Positions 17,422 to 25,673 of a stretch of DNA of 64,000 nucleotides are shown here, piece after piece. The translations under genes and the position numbers were made by a program. The DNA is from Hymenobacter negativus (GTDB lineage Bacteria; Bacteroidota; Bacteroidia; Cytophagales; Hymenobacteraceae): NCBI RefSeq assembly GCF_017571495.1, contig NZ_JAGETZ010000020.1:42755-106754 (forward strand), written 5' to 3'. A model generated the notes under the pieces. That model saw nothing but the letters and a program-made list of their open reading frames with translations. It was not told the origin of the DNA and ran no database searches. The stretch's first letter is position 1. Every line of letters starts with the position of its first letter.

Positions 17422-18906
17422 GTGCCCGTTCTATCCAAGCTGCGTTTGCCCCTACTCTGCCTGGCGTTGCTGCTGGCACTGGCGCCGTTTCTGCTGCTCA
17501 CCGCATTCAATCAGCCATTTTTCGACGACTTCCGCAACGCGTACTGGCTGCGGGAGCACGGCACCTGGGGCGTGCAAATATGGCTGTTCCAAACCTGGAC
17601 CGGACGCTTCACCACCACCTTCATCATGACCGTGCTAAACCCCGTGGCCTACGGCTGGCTGGGCGGCGTGAAGGTGGTGACGGCCGTGTTATTTGGGGCT
17701 CAATGGGCCAGTTTGACGCATTTGCTACGGGCCCTGCTCCATACGGCGCTGAAGGATGCCTGCACCTGGGGCCAGGCAATGTGGGCCGCCGCGCTGCTAC
17801 TGGCGCTGTTTTGCAACGCGGCACCGGCCCCGTTTTCGTTCCTGTACTGGTTTTGCGGCGCAGTGGCCTACCAGATTCCGCTGATTGGATTGCTCAACTT
17901 CACGGCCTTTGCTTTGCGCACTGGCTGGGGTCCGGCAGCCACGCGCTGGCGCAACGCACTACTGGCTTGCTTCCCTTTACTGCTGGCCCTGACCGGCAAC
18001 GAGCTCACGCTGGTGCAAGCGGTACCAGTGCTGGCGCTGCTGGCTTTTGCTCTGCCCAAAGCAGCTCGGCCACAGCTACTTTTGTGGCTACTCATTGGCG
18101 CGGCAGCTACGGCCGTCGCTATCGCCGCACCGGGCAACTGGGTACGTGCTATCGCCATGGCCCCACCCGCCGACCCGCTCCATGCTTACCGCTGGCTGGT
18201 ACTAGGTCCCCGCGCCTTGTATTCGATGCTGTTGTTCCTGTGCAGGCCCATAATTGGATTCAGCCTGCTGGCAGCGGCAGCCGGGGGGGTATGGCTGGGC
18301 CAAGGTACAAGCGAGCCGCAAGCAGTAACAACACCCTGGGCTCGCCGCCATTGGGCAGTCATTTTTGTGACATATGGAGCGCTGAATTTCATCGGGTTTC
18401 TCCTTTTCCGCTACCTAGTGGTTGGGCCGCCGCTCCTGCGCGCTCAGAACGAAATACTGCTCGTGCTACTACTATCCACGGCCGTGCTGGGCTGGTTGCT
18501 GGGCCGACAAGTATCAGCACTCAGCTACTTTTTCCGTTTGCAATTGCGCTGGCCAGTGCTGCTAGTGTTTACGGCGCTGTTTGGGGTCGGCCATGTACCG
18601 GAAGCCTGGCACGAGCTCATAGTCAGCGCCGCACCGTTCAATGCCCAGATGCAGGCCCGCTTCGCCGCGTTACGCCTGGCCCATCAAGCTGCTAAGTCCC
18701 GGCTTACACTACCGCCACTTCGCCTTCCCTACGGCCGGGTACTCATTCCATTACGCCAATTTAGTACTGATATCGAATTCGATATTGACCTCACTTTTGG
18801 TTGCGAAGGCAATATTAACGGCGTGATGGAGCGCTACTTCGAGGTGCCCGACGTGTGCTGCGCGCCCGATGCGCCAGCCCCAGCAGCAACCAATATTGCT
18901 AACTGA
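17422..18906 (+). CDS. Polytopic membrane protein, DUF6056/GT-C-like
   Basis: 494 residues from the GTG at 17422. About ten hydrophobic segments; an early FNQPFFDDFRNAYW loop has the aspartate pair seen after the first helix in GT-C-type and DUF6056 proteins, and FQTWTGRFTTTFIM follows. The C-terminal 100 residues are hydrophilic. A sugar-lipid transferase role is possible but not shown by any diagnostic motif. It starts 66 bases after the GH20 gene on the same strand and overlaps the region before the exonuclease start. The use of GTG rests on its position directly before the first membrane helix. Confidence 0.65.
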   Translation: MPVLSKLRLPLLCLALLLALAPFLLLTAFNQPFFDDFRNAYWLREHGTWGVQIWLFQTWTGRFTTTFIMTVLNPVAYGWLGGVKVVTAVLFGAQWASLTHLLRALLHTALKDACTWGQAMWAAALLLALFCNAAPAPFSFLYWFCGAVAYQIPLIGLLNFTAFALRTGWGPAATRWRNALLACFPLLLALTGNELTLVQAVPVLALLAFALPKAARPQLLLWLLIGAAATAVAIAAPGNWVRAIAMAPPADPLHAYRWLVLGPRALYSMLLFLCRPIIGFSLLAAAAGGVWLGQGTSEPQAVTTPWARRHWAVIFVTYGALNFIGFLLFRYLVVGPPLLRAQNEILLVLLLSTAVLGWLLGRQVSALSYFFRLQLRWPVLLVFTALFGVGHVPEAWHELIVSAAPFNAQMQARFAALRLAHQAAKSRLTLPPLRLPYGRVLIPLRQFSTDIEFDIDLTFGCEGNINGVMERYFEVPDVCCAPDAPAPAATNIAN

Positions 18907-18934
18907 TTCCGCCGGGTTGGATTATCTTCCCGTT

Positions 18935-19570
18935 ATGCAAGCAGAAATCACCCAGGCGCTAGCCAATCTTAACTTCACGGCTATCGACTTCGAAACGGCC
19001 AACGAGCGCCGCGAAAGTGCCTGCGCTGTGGGCGTGGTGCGGGTACAGGGCGGTCAGATTGTGGAGGAATTTTATACCCTGCTGCGCCCCCGTGTGCTGC
19101 GCGTCGACTGGCGCAACCAGCAAGTGCACGGCATTGCCGAGGCCGAGTTACACGATGCCCCGTCTATGGCTGATGCCTGGCCCATGCTGCTCCCTTACCT
19201 GCACCGCCAGCCCGTAGTGGCTCACAACTCATCCTTCGATGTAAGCGTGCTCGAGTATACCTGCCGCGATTTCGGTGTGCCTATTCCCACCTTTCATGCC
19301 CTGTGCACGGTAAAAATGGCCAAGGTGTGCTGGCCACACTTTGACCGTCACAAGCTTGACCACGTGGCTGGTCAGTTCGGCATTCCCCTCAACCACCACG
19401 ACGCCCTCTCCGACGCCCGTGCCTGCGCCGAAATTGCCGTGCGGGCCTTCCGCTCCGGGACGGCGCTGCCGCTATGCTTCAAGCAACGGGAGTTGACGGC
19501 CGGACTGGCTGCGCGGGTGGCAAAGGCAGCCTCTATCGCCCGCCGGCAAATTCCCAGCAGCGCATTTTAG
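18935..19570 (+). CDS. 3'-5' exonuclease, DEDDh family (DNA polymerase III epsilon-like)
   Basis: 211 residues. The three exonuclease motifs are intact: Exo I FTAIDFETANERRES near residue 17 (metal ligands D and E), Exo II VVAHNSSFDVSVLEY near 92, and Exo III HHDALSDARACAEIA near 153, with the DEDDh histidine in NHHDAL. Such enzymes remove nucleotides from 3' ends in proofreading, repair or RNA turnover; stand-alone members of this length are common and not necessarily the replicative subunit. The ATG at 18935 (MQAEITQALANLNF) is preferred; an upstream ATG at 18869 would overlap the preceding gene by 38 bases. A hairpin ends the gene. Confidence 0.9.
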   Translation: MQAEITQALANLNFTAIDFETANERRESACAVGVVRVQGGQIVEEFYTLLRPRVLRVDWRNQQVHGIAEAELHDAPSMADAWPMLLPYLHRQPVVAHNSSFDVSVLEYTCRDFGVPIPTFHALCTVKMAKVCWPHFDRHKLDHVAGQFGIPLNHHDALSDARACAEIAVRAFRSGTALPLCFKQRELTAGLAARVAKAASIARRQIPSSAF

Positions 19571-19599
19571 GTACTCCAGCAGCTAATTTGCTGGAATAC
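19571..19599. terminator. Hairpin between convergent exonuclease and DUF1772 genes
   Basis: GTACTCCAGCA (19571-19581) pairs with TGCTGGAATAC (19589-19599) with one G-T wobble, filling the whole 29-base gap between two convergent stops. There is no T run, so termination strength is uncertain. Confidence 0.6.
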
Positions 19600-20109
19600 T
19601 TAACGGTCGCTTGATTGGGCCGGGTCAGCAACTAGGCACGCTGCTATTGCCAACCCCATGGCCGCAACGCTAGCTACCGTGCGCACGTTATGCCAGCGGT
19701 TCCAGGATGCAGAAAAATCAGCACGGGCGGCTGCCGCTTGTGTGGCCAAGGCCTGTTGGATGGGAAATGCGGCCAGCTTCTCATTGAGGGGGATGTTGGC
19801 TACAACTGTGACTCCCAAGCTGCCAATCAAAAAAACAACAGCCGCTATTGCGAGCAGATAAAACCGGCCGCCACCAGCCCGCCAGTACAGACCGGCTGCT
19901 ACCGGCAACAGCACTGGTGCTCCAAAAAAACAGAGCGCGAATAAGGGATTCACAATTGCGCTATTGATGCGCTGCATGGCTTCAATATAGGCGCGGTCGG
20001 AGAGCTGGGAAAACGCCGGATTGATGGCTACCGAAAAGCTGAAATACACCCCGGCTATCAGAGCGGTGGTGCTGGTGGCTAGCGCTAGGATGATTGTTTT
20101 GCCTTGCAT
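19600..20109 (-). CDS. DUF1772 (anthrone oxygenase-like) membrane protein
   Basis: 169 residues from the ATG at 20109 (MQGKTIILALATSTTALIAGV). Four membrane segments and the family phrases AGVYFSFSVAINPAF, YIEAMQRINSAIVNP, NIPLNEKL and WNRWHNVRT match DUF1772 proteins. The name anthrone oxygenase comes from fungal relatives; in bacteria the function is unknown. It is the last gene of a likely three-gene unit (AraC regulator, NAD(P)-binding protein, DUF1772), 17 bases after its predecessor. The open frame extends far upstream, but that part overlaps the neighbouring gene and is not family-like. Confidence 0.85.
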   Translation of the reverse strand: MQGKTIILALATSTTALIAGVYFSFSVAINPAFSQLSDRAYIEAMQRINSAIVNPLFALCFFGAPVLLPVAAGLYWRAGGGRFYLLAIAAVVFLIGSLGVTVVANIPLNEKLAAFPIQQALATQAAAARADFSASWNRWHNVRTVASVAAMGLAIAACLVADPAQSSDR

Positions 20110-20126
20110 GAGTGCGTCGAAACAGA

Positions 20127-20756
20127 TTAGTAAGACAGGCTGACGGCTTGGCGCAGGTGTGCGGGGTCGTGCAGCTGGCCCAGCATAAAATCGGCCACGT
20201 CGGCCCGGGATATTTTCATGCGCAAGCCTTTGGCAGTGGCCGCAAAGCCCTGTTGGTAGCGCCCAGTGCGCGGGCCATCGGTGAGGGTCGCGGGGCGGGC
20301 GATGGTCCAGTCGGCCTGACTTTGCCGGATATAGTCCTCCTGAATTTCGGAATCGGCGAAGGCGTGGCGCAGAAACAACGGCACCAGGAAGTAGCTGTAT
20401 ACCCAAGGCAGCGCAGCCTTGCTGTCACCCATGCCCAGCGTGGTCAGACACACAAAGCGCCGAACGCCTGCCTCCTCCATTGCCTGCAAAATATGCCGGG
20501 TACCCAACGAGCGCACCGCATCCTTTTGATTGCCGGGGGCGCCCAACGCCGACAGCACCGCATCGTGTCCCGGCAAAACCTGCTGCACGGCTTGGTAATC
20601 GAGAACATTGCCCTGCACTATCCGCAGGCCCGCTTGTGCGGGGGGAAGCGTGCTTGGCTGGCGGGCAAAAGCCGTGACGGTATGGCCCTGAGCGAGCGCC
20701 TGGGTGAGCAGCTGGCGGCCGGTACCACCGGTAGCGCCGAAAATGAGGAGGTTCAT
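20127..20756 (-). CDS. NAD(P)H-binding protein, atypical SDR / NmrA-like
   Basis: 209 residues. The N-terminal Rossmann loop GATGGTGRQLLTQAL (residues 7-21) is the G-x-x-G-x-x-G form of extended or atypical SDRs. GHTVTAFARQPSTL, VQGNVLDYQAV, GHDAVLSALGAPG and WTIARPATLTDGP follow, as in biliverdin-reductase-B-like and NmrA-like proteins. The classical Tyr-x3-Lys pair is not evident, so it could be a redox sensor or a reductase of small quinone or flavin substrates. It sits between an AraC regulator gene and DUF1772 on the same strand, with 69 bases to the former and 17 to the latter. Confidence 0.87.
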   Translation of the reverse strand: MNLLIFGATGGTGRQLLTQALAQGHTVTAFARQPSTLPPAQAGLRIVQGNVLDYQAVQQVLPGHDAVLSALGAPGNQKDAVRSLGTRHILQAMEEAGVRRFVCLTTLGMGDSKAALPWVYSYFLVPLFLRHAFADSEIQEDYIRQSQADWTIARPATLTDGPRTGRYQQGFAATAKGLRMKISRADVADFMLGQLHDPAHLRQAVSLSY

Positions 20757-20825
20757 AAGAAGTGTTTTTTTTACAAAGCACCTCTTCTGTCAACCCAGAA
20801 AATAGAACAAACCCGCCAGCGCCGA

Positions 20826-21629
20826 TTAGCGTGGCTCAGTTAGATTTTCCATCAATTCGCGGGAGCGGTGCAGGTACTGTCGGGGCGAAAGCCCGGCAAA
20901 CTCCTTAAAGCCCCGGATGTGGTGCGACTGGTCGGCGTATTCGTGGGTGAAAGCCAGGTCCGAAAGCTTGTCGTAGCTGGCTGTTCGTAGTTGCCGCAAC
21001 GTGGCCTGGAACTGACAAATGCGGGCAAACAGCTTGGGCGGCACACCTACCCGGTGCTGAAACTTACGCTGCAGGCTGCGCTCCGAAAGCTGTGTTTCCT
21101 GCTGCAACTCGCGCAACGACACGCGGCCTTGAGTGGCTAGCAGCCGCGTCAGGGCGTGTTGCACGCTGGGGTCTGTGGGCTGCGCGGGGCGGGCGGTGGT
21201 ATTCAGCAGAAACGCAGCTAGCAACTCCAGCTGCGCCGCAGTGGTTGGGCGGTGCTGCAATTGCTCGGTGAGGTGCTGGAATGGTGTCGGCAGCAAGGCC
21301 ATATCCAGGCAGGAGTCGGTAAGCTCATCGGCGCGCACGTCAAAAACGGCGGGTACCGCGCTGGGGTGGAAGCAGGCCCCCACCATCTGAAACGCCCCCC
21401 CGACTTGCGCTTCGCTGGCTTTGGTGGCTTGGCCGTGTAGCAGCAAGGTTGGCCAGGGCTTGCCCGCCGGGTCGTGGATGCCGCCCACCGTCTGCTGAAA
21501 AACGAGGCCCGGGCAGCCGTCCGCAATTGTGCGGAAAGACGTAGGACTTGGCTCGGCGCATTCCAGCGCCCAGAAATACTGCACGTACTCCCGGAGTGGT
21601 TCGGGCGGAGCAAGCTGTTGAAAGTGCAT
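20826..21629 (-). CDS. AraC family transcriptional regulator
   Basis: 267 residues. The N-terminal half (MHFQQLAPPEPLREYVQYFW) is the DUF6597-type sensory domain common in Bacteroidota AraC proteins; the C-terminal AraC helix-turn-helix region includes LSERSLQRKFQHRVGVPPKLF near residue 195 and FTHEYADQSHHIRGFKEFAG near residue 237. It should bind DNA and regulate nearby genes, most simply the NAD(P)-binding protein and DUF1772 genes downstream in the same direction. A well-formed promoter lies just upstream. The effector is unknown. Confidence 0.91.
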   Translation of the reverse strand: MHFQQLAPPEPLREYVQYFWALECAEPSPTSFRTIADGCPGLVFQQTVGGIHDPAGKPWPTLLLHGQATKASEAQVGGAFQMVGACFHPSAVPAVFDVRADELTDSCLDMALLPTPFQHLTEQLQHRPTTAAQLELLAAFLLNTTARPAQPTDPSVQHALTRLLATQGRVSLRELQQETQLSERSLQRKFQHRVGVPPKLFARICQFQATLRQLRTASYDKLSDLAFTHEYADQSHHIRGFKEFAGLSPRQYLHRSRELMENLTEPR

Positions 21630-21657
21630 GGGCGGTCTAGCTAGCTTAAGTCCGGCG

Positions 21658-21688
21658 CAAAGTACTTCAGCCTGAGCTATTTTACCAA
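21658..21688 (-). promoter_or_regulatory. Candidate promoter for the AraC regulator gene
   Basis: On the minus strand TTTGG (TTG at 21688-21686) is followed after 21 bases by TACTTTGC (TACTTTG at 21664-21658), close to the Bacteroidota -33/-7 pattern. It predicts a leader of roughly 20 bases before the ATG at 21629. Confidence 0.5.
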
Positions 21689-21758
21689 AGCAGCTTAGAA
21701 ATCCCGCTTGTTCTCAACTAATCGAACGGCGCAAGCAATCGAGCAAACCACATCAGCA

Positions 21759-24700
21759 TTAGAATAGCACGGCCACCTGCATGCGGCCGGTATGCACGGT
21801 GTTGAGGCCGCTGGCCTTGCGGCCGTCGTACGCCAACGTAATATTCAGACCGTTGCTGAGGCGCTGCTCCACGTTCAGGTTCCAAGTGAAGTTACTGCCG
21901 GGGCGCAGGGCATTCAGGATTTCGATGGCGACCACGGAGTTTGGGTCGGTGCCTTCGAAGCCGACACGGGTGTAGTGGATGGCCGACGACACCGTACGCT
22001 TGCTCACTTGGCTCAAGCGGGTTTCGAGGCCCAAATCATCGAAGATGCCGGGGTGTGTTTCGGCCGGCGTGGGCGTGGGGAACGTTTCCAGCGGAGTATC
22101 CCGCATGTTCTGCTTGTAGGTGTGTACGTAGGTGCCGGTGAGGCGAAACGCAGGCGTGGGCTGGTAGCTGATTTCGGGCTGAATGGCATAAATCAGCAGG
22201 CGGTAGTTGCGCGGGGCAAGGTAAGTGCTGCTGGCCTCGCGGATGTCGCGGCTGCCCGTGATGCGGCCAGTAAAGGACGTGGCCAGCGTGCGGCGCAATA
22301 GTAGGCTTTGGGTGGTGAGGTTGCGCACGTCGAAGCCCTGAGCCAGCAGGGTTTTCTGCTGGGTCTGCTGGAAAGTCAGCTCCGCCCCAAATACAGGGTT
22401 CGACCGGTTAAAATACAGCGTATTGCGAAACAGCTGATTGAAGGCCAGCAGCTGGTCGTCTTCCTTATCAAAGCTCAGGGGGCTGAGACGCTTAAATACC
22501 GACGGGTCGGTAGTCCGGCGGTCGACGGTGATGCTGGTGAGCGTGGCAAAGCGCGAGGCCACGGCGCGCCAGCCGCCGGCTTCGCGCCAGCTGCGCGGGG
22601 CCGCCGTGGTGAGGCGGTAGGCCAGGCGGTTGGTGAAAGCCGTGATGTAATCGGTGGTAGGCAAATACACTTTGATGTAGGTGCGGTACTGCGCGTCCGG
22701 CGTCTGGGCCTCGAAGAACTCATCCTTGTCCTCCCGCTTATTATCGTTGAGGTCACCGGCGTAGTAGTGCGTGCCCTGGCCGGCCGGCACGGCCAGAAAC
22801 GAGTAGTCGCGCTTCAGTTCGCGGCCGGTGGCAACGCTGTAATTCAGTTCGGAACGAATCTGGTTTTGCAGCAGGCTGGCGTTATAGAATACCTGGCCCA
22901 GCACCGTGCGGTTGCGCGCTAGGCCTAGCGAATCGAGGTCGCGGTACGTGGCCAGCACCCGGATATCCTGGGCTTTGCCGAGGCGCGAAGCCAGCGTGCC
23001 CTGCCAGGTTTGGGCGGTGCCGCGCCGCTGCAGGGCCGTCTGCTCGGCGTTGGGGGTTTGGTCGCGGCGGTAGGTGTAGTCGAGGCGGAACTGGGTACGG
23101 GCCGAGTCGCGGCTCTGGATAAACACGTCGTGCTCATCAAAGTAATTGGCTGAGCGAATGGTATCGGTAGTAGTGGAGCTCACGCGGTTTTTATCGAAGC
23201 GGTAAGCGTAGCCGGGCACGATGCGGCCGCCCACAAACCGCCCGGTGGCTTCGCCCCGCGCCCAATCGGAGTGAAAGCGCCCGGCATCCGAATTCAGCAA
23301 AAACAGTGAGCCCCGCATTTCCAGGTTGCCTACCTTCTGGGCTGCATCCAACCAGTGCTGTACGCCATTCACCTCGCCGGGCCGGAAGCGGCGGCTGAGC
23401 CGGTAATTGACGCTGTTGTTCAAATCCTTGCTGGCGCCCACACTGAAATTGAAGATGTTGTCTTCCCGTGCTACCGGCGTGGTGCCCGCAGTAGCCGTGG
23501 TGCTCACGTTGCTCCAATTGCGGTCAAACTCGATGTCGCGGTAGCGGTCAATCGGCGCGAAACGCTTGTCGGTGTACTCGTAGTCCAGTGTAGAGCGCAG
23601 GCGGTAGCCTTGCAGCACGCCATTGGCCAGTGCGGCGGGCAGGCGGCGGTCCTGCACTACGTAGCCGACGTGCATGGCCCCGCCCTGGTCGCTCTCGGAC
23701 GAGAAGCGGTTGCGGTCGAGGCGCGAGCGGGCCACATCGACAAATACCGTCGTGCTGCTATCCAGCTGGTAGCTGACGCCGGCCGTGGCCATTTGCTTGA
23801 GAAGCGGCGTGGGAATAAGACGCACCGGCAGATAACGGCCCTGGCGCACACCTGCTACCGGAGCCACGTACTTATACACCCGTCCGTTGCTGGTCTGGTC
23901 GGCCGGGTCGGTCGAGAGGATGTAGTCGCCGTTGTTCTGGCCCACATCCGTAAAGCGCACCGAATACACGCCGCGCAATGTATCAGCCCCCACCGCCCGG
24001 CTAAACTGGCCGGTGGCGGCATCGCGCCGGTACAGCACCTGCGAGCGGGAGTAGCTGACCGAGTCGCCGCCGGTGGCCGTGGCCACGGCCACGTTGCCTG
24101 CCCGCCGGAGCTGGGCACGCAGGGTATCGTTCAGGTTAAGGTTTGGCGCATTGTCGGGGTTGTCGGCTTCCTGGTAGAAATTGCCGTGCACGCTCAAGCG
24201 GCCCAGCTGCTGGTAGTGGCTGGCTGCCACCAGCGAGCGGGAATAATTGAGGTCCGAATACTCAAAATCAATTTTAATACGCGAATTACGCGTGATGAGG
24301 TGGCGCGGCGTGAATGTAACCTCGGCCAGATTGTAGTCGATGGTGTAGTCGGCGTCGAAGCCCCGGGTTTGCAGGCGGCCGTCGAGGTAAACCTTCTCCG
24401 AGTTGGCCAGCACGATGATGTATTGCTCGCCATTCGGCCCACTAAGGCGGTAGGGCCCCTGCACGTTTTCGATGGGGGCCACGTCGGTGCTGGCAAACTT
24501 GCCCTTGGCCACGCCCCCCGCCACCGAAGTCGACGAGCGCCAAACCAGTCCCTTGCGCACGCCCGCACTGTTCACGGTGGTACCTGTCACACCAGCTTTG
24601 TCGCCAGCTGCCAGTGGGGCGCCAGCACCCGGCACCTGGCGGTTAGGGTCCGTTAGTTGAGGCTGGCTGATGGCCGGCGGGTTGAGCGTAGACGGCGACG

Positions 24701-25598
24701 GCCCCGTGACGCCGCCTGCCGGCACCTGGCCGGCCACGCCGTTCAGAAACACCGCATTGGCGACGCCCTGTGTCGCGCCGGTGCCCGCCAGCCCAATAAT
24801 GGGTGGCCCAAAATTGGCCTCAGCTGCAGCACCCTGAATGTTTTTGTAGTAGCGCAAAAAGTAATCGGGCTTGTTGCGCAACACCACATCGCCAGCCGTC
24901 AAGTTCCAGTTGGGGTTGGTGAGGGTGATGTAGATTTTATCAAATTGCTGGAGTTGTTGGGTATTTCCTTCGGGTTGAAACGGCACGTTCTGGTCCGAGA
25001 TAGCAGCTGTGAGGTGAATATTTTCGGCCAGCTGCCCTTCCAATTGAAGGTTAAGAGCTGAATTCACAAACACGTTTTGGGTATTGCCAAAGCTGAGCCC
25101 CCGCGACAGGTTTCCCGTTTTGCTGATGCCTGGCGTATTAAGAATCTGCTCCTTCACCGAGAAGTCCTCGAACCGCAGTATGGGTTGCCGGAAGCCCATG
25201 CTGTCCATCATGCTCCGGGGCCGCCGGTACCGTGCCAGGCTCAGTCGCAACGGCAACACCCGGTAGCACACCAGAATGGAATCGGCCAGCGGCGCGCCGC
25301 TGCTGTCGCGCGGGGCTGGCCGCACCCAGCGGAACCGTTCCGTACGCCCGTCGTAATCTACCCCGCGCCCACTAATGAGCACGGAGGACGGCACCACGGT
25401 CAGCGTGTCGTTCAGCACAAAGTCAGTGGTATCGCGCCCCAAGGCTAAGCGCACGTAGCGGCAGCGCCGGGTGCTGGGCGGTGGCGCTTCGCCGGATTTC
25501 GCCGAGTTCGCCTGCGCCCTAGCCTCCTGGTTTAGAAAAAACAGCGCCGCAGCGAGCAGGCCCACGAGGGGGAAGCACAGGCGTAAGCGGCGAATCAT
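21759..25598 (-). CDS. Very large outer-membrane-type protein of unknown function
   Basis: 1279 residues. A signal peptide (LCFPLVGLLAAALFFLNQEARAQ) is followed by a conserved region around residues 150-250: ISKTGNLSRGLSFGNTQNVFVN, LNLQLEGQLAENIHLTAAISD, QPEGNTQQLQQFDKIYI and WNLTAGDVVLRN. The remaining 900 residues are dominated by alternating beta-type sequence rich in Arg, Tyr, Asn and Thr (for example VDYRLSRRF-like and YRTYIKVYLPTTD), ending in an aromatic-containing strand (GRMQVAVLF), consistent with a large beta-barrel. Similar phrases are conserved in unnamed Bacteroidota proteins; I cannot name the family. It lies 75 bases downstream of the sensor kinase gene in the same direction and may be co-transcribed. 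No TonB box or plug was recognised. Confidence 0.75.
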   Translation of the reverse strand: MIRRLRLCFPLVGLLAAALFFLNQEARAQANSAKSGEAPPPSTRRCRYVRLALGRDTTDFVLNDTLTVVPSSVLISGRGVDYDGRTERFRWVRPAPRDSSGAPLADSILVCYRVLPLRLSLARYRRPRSMMDSMGFRQPILRFEDFSVKEQILNTPGISKTGNLSRGLSFGNTQNVFVNSALNLQLEGQLAENIHLTAAISDQNVPFQPEGNTQQLQQFDKIYITLTNPNWNLTAGDVVLRNKPDYFLRYYKNIQGAAAEANFGPPIIGLAGTGATQGVANAVFLNGVAGQVPAGGVTGPSPSTLNPPAISQPQLTDPNRQVPGAGAPLAAGDKAGVTGTTVNSAGVRKGLVWRSSTSVAGGVAKGKFASTDVAPIENVQGPYRLSGPNGEQYIIVLANSEKVYLDGRLQTRGFDADYTIDYNLAEVTFTPRHLITRNSRIKIDFEYSDLNYSRSLVAASHYQQLGRLSVHGNFYQEADNPDNAPNLNLNDTLRAQLRRAGNVAVATATGGDSVSYSRSQVLYRRDAATGQFSRAVGADTLRGVYSVRFTDVGQNNGDYILSTDPADQTSNGRVYKYVAPVAGVRQGRYLPVRLIPTPLLKQMATAGVSYQLDSSTTVFVDVARSRLDRNRFSSESDQGGAMHVGYVVQDRRLPAALANGVLQGYRLRSTLDYEYTDKRFAPIDRYRDIEFDRNWSNVSTTATAGTTPVAREDNIFNFSVGASKDLNNSVNYRLSRRFRPGEVNGVQHWLDAAQKVGNLEMRGSLFLLNSDAGRFHSDWARGEATGRFVGGRIVPGYAYRFDKNRVSSTTTDTIRSANYFDEHDVFIQSRDSARTQFRLDYTYRRDQTPNAEQTALQRRGTAQTWQGTLASRLGKAQDIRVLATYRDLDSLGLARNRTVLGQVFYNASLLQNQIRSELNYSVATGRELKRDYSFLAVPAGQGTHYYAGDLNDNKREDKDEFFEAQTPDAQYRTYIKVYLPTTDYITAFTNRLAYRLTTAAPRSWREAGGWRAVASRFATLTSITVDRRTTDPSVFKRLSPLSFDKEDDQLLAFNQLFRNTLYFNRSNPVFGAELTFQQTQQKTLLAQGFDVRNLTTQSLLLRRTLATSFTGRITGSRDIREASSTYLAPRNYRLLIYAIQPEISYQPTPAFRLTGTYVHTYKQNMRDTPLETFPTPTPAETHPGIFDDLGLETRLSQVSKRTVSSAIHYTRVGFEGTDPNSVVAIEILNALRPGSNFTWNLNVEQRLSNGLNITLAYDGRKASGLNTVHTGRMQVAVLF

Positions 25599-25673
25599 GC
25601 AGTAAAGGTCGGGTTTGGCGGGTAACGACAGAAGCAGGGTATTTCGTGCCGTGGCGCAGGTGGAGCAGCAGCT

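Noticed and set aside
23355..24656. A 433-codon plus-strand frame inside the large outer-membrane-type gene
   Set aside because: The product is repetitive Val/Ala/Arg/His sequence and the opposite strand encodes a conserved protein.
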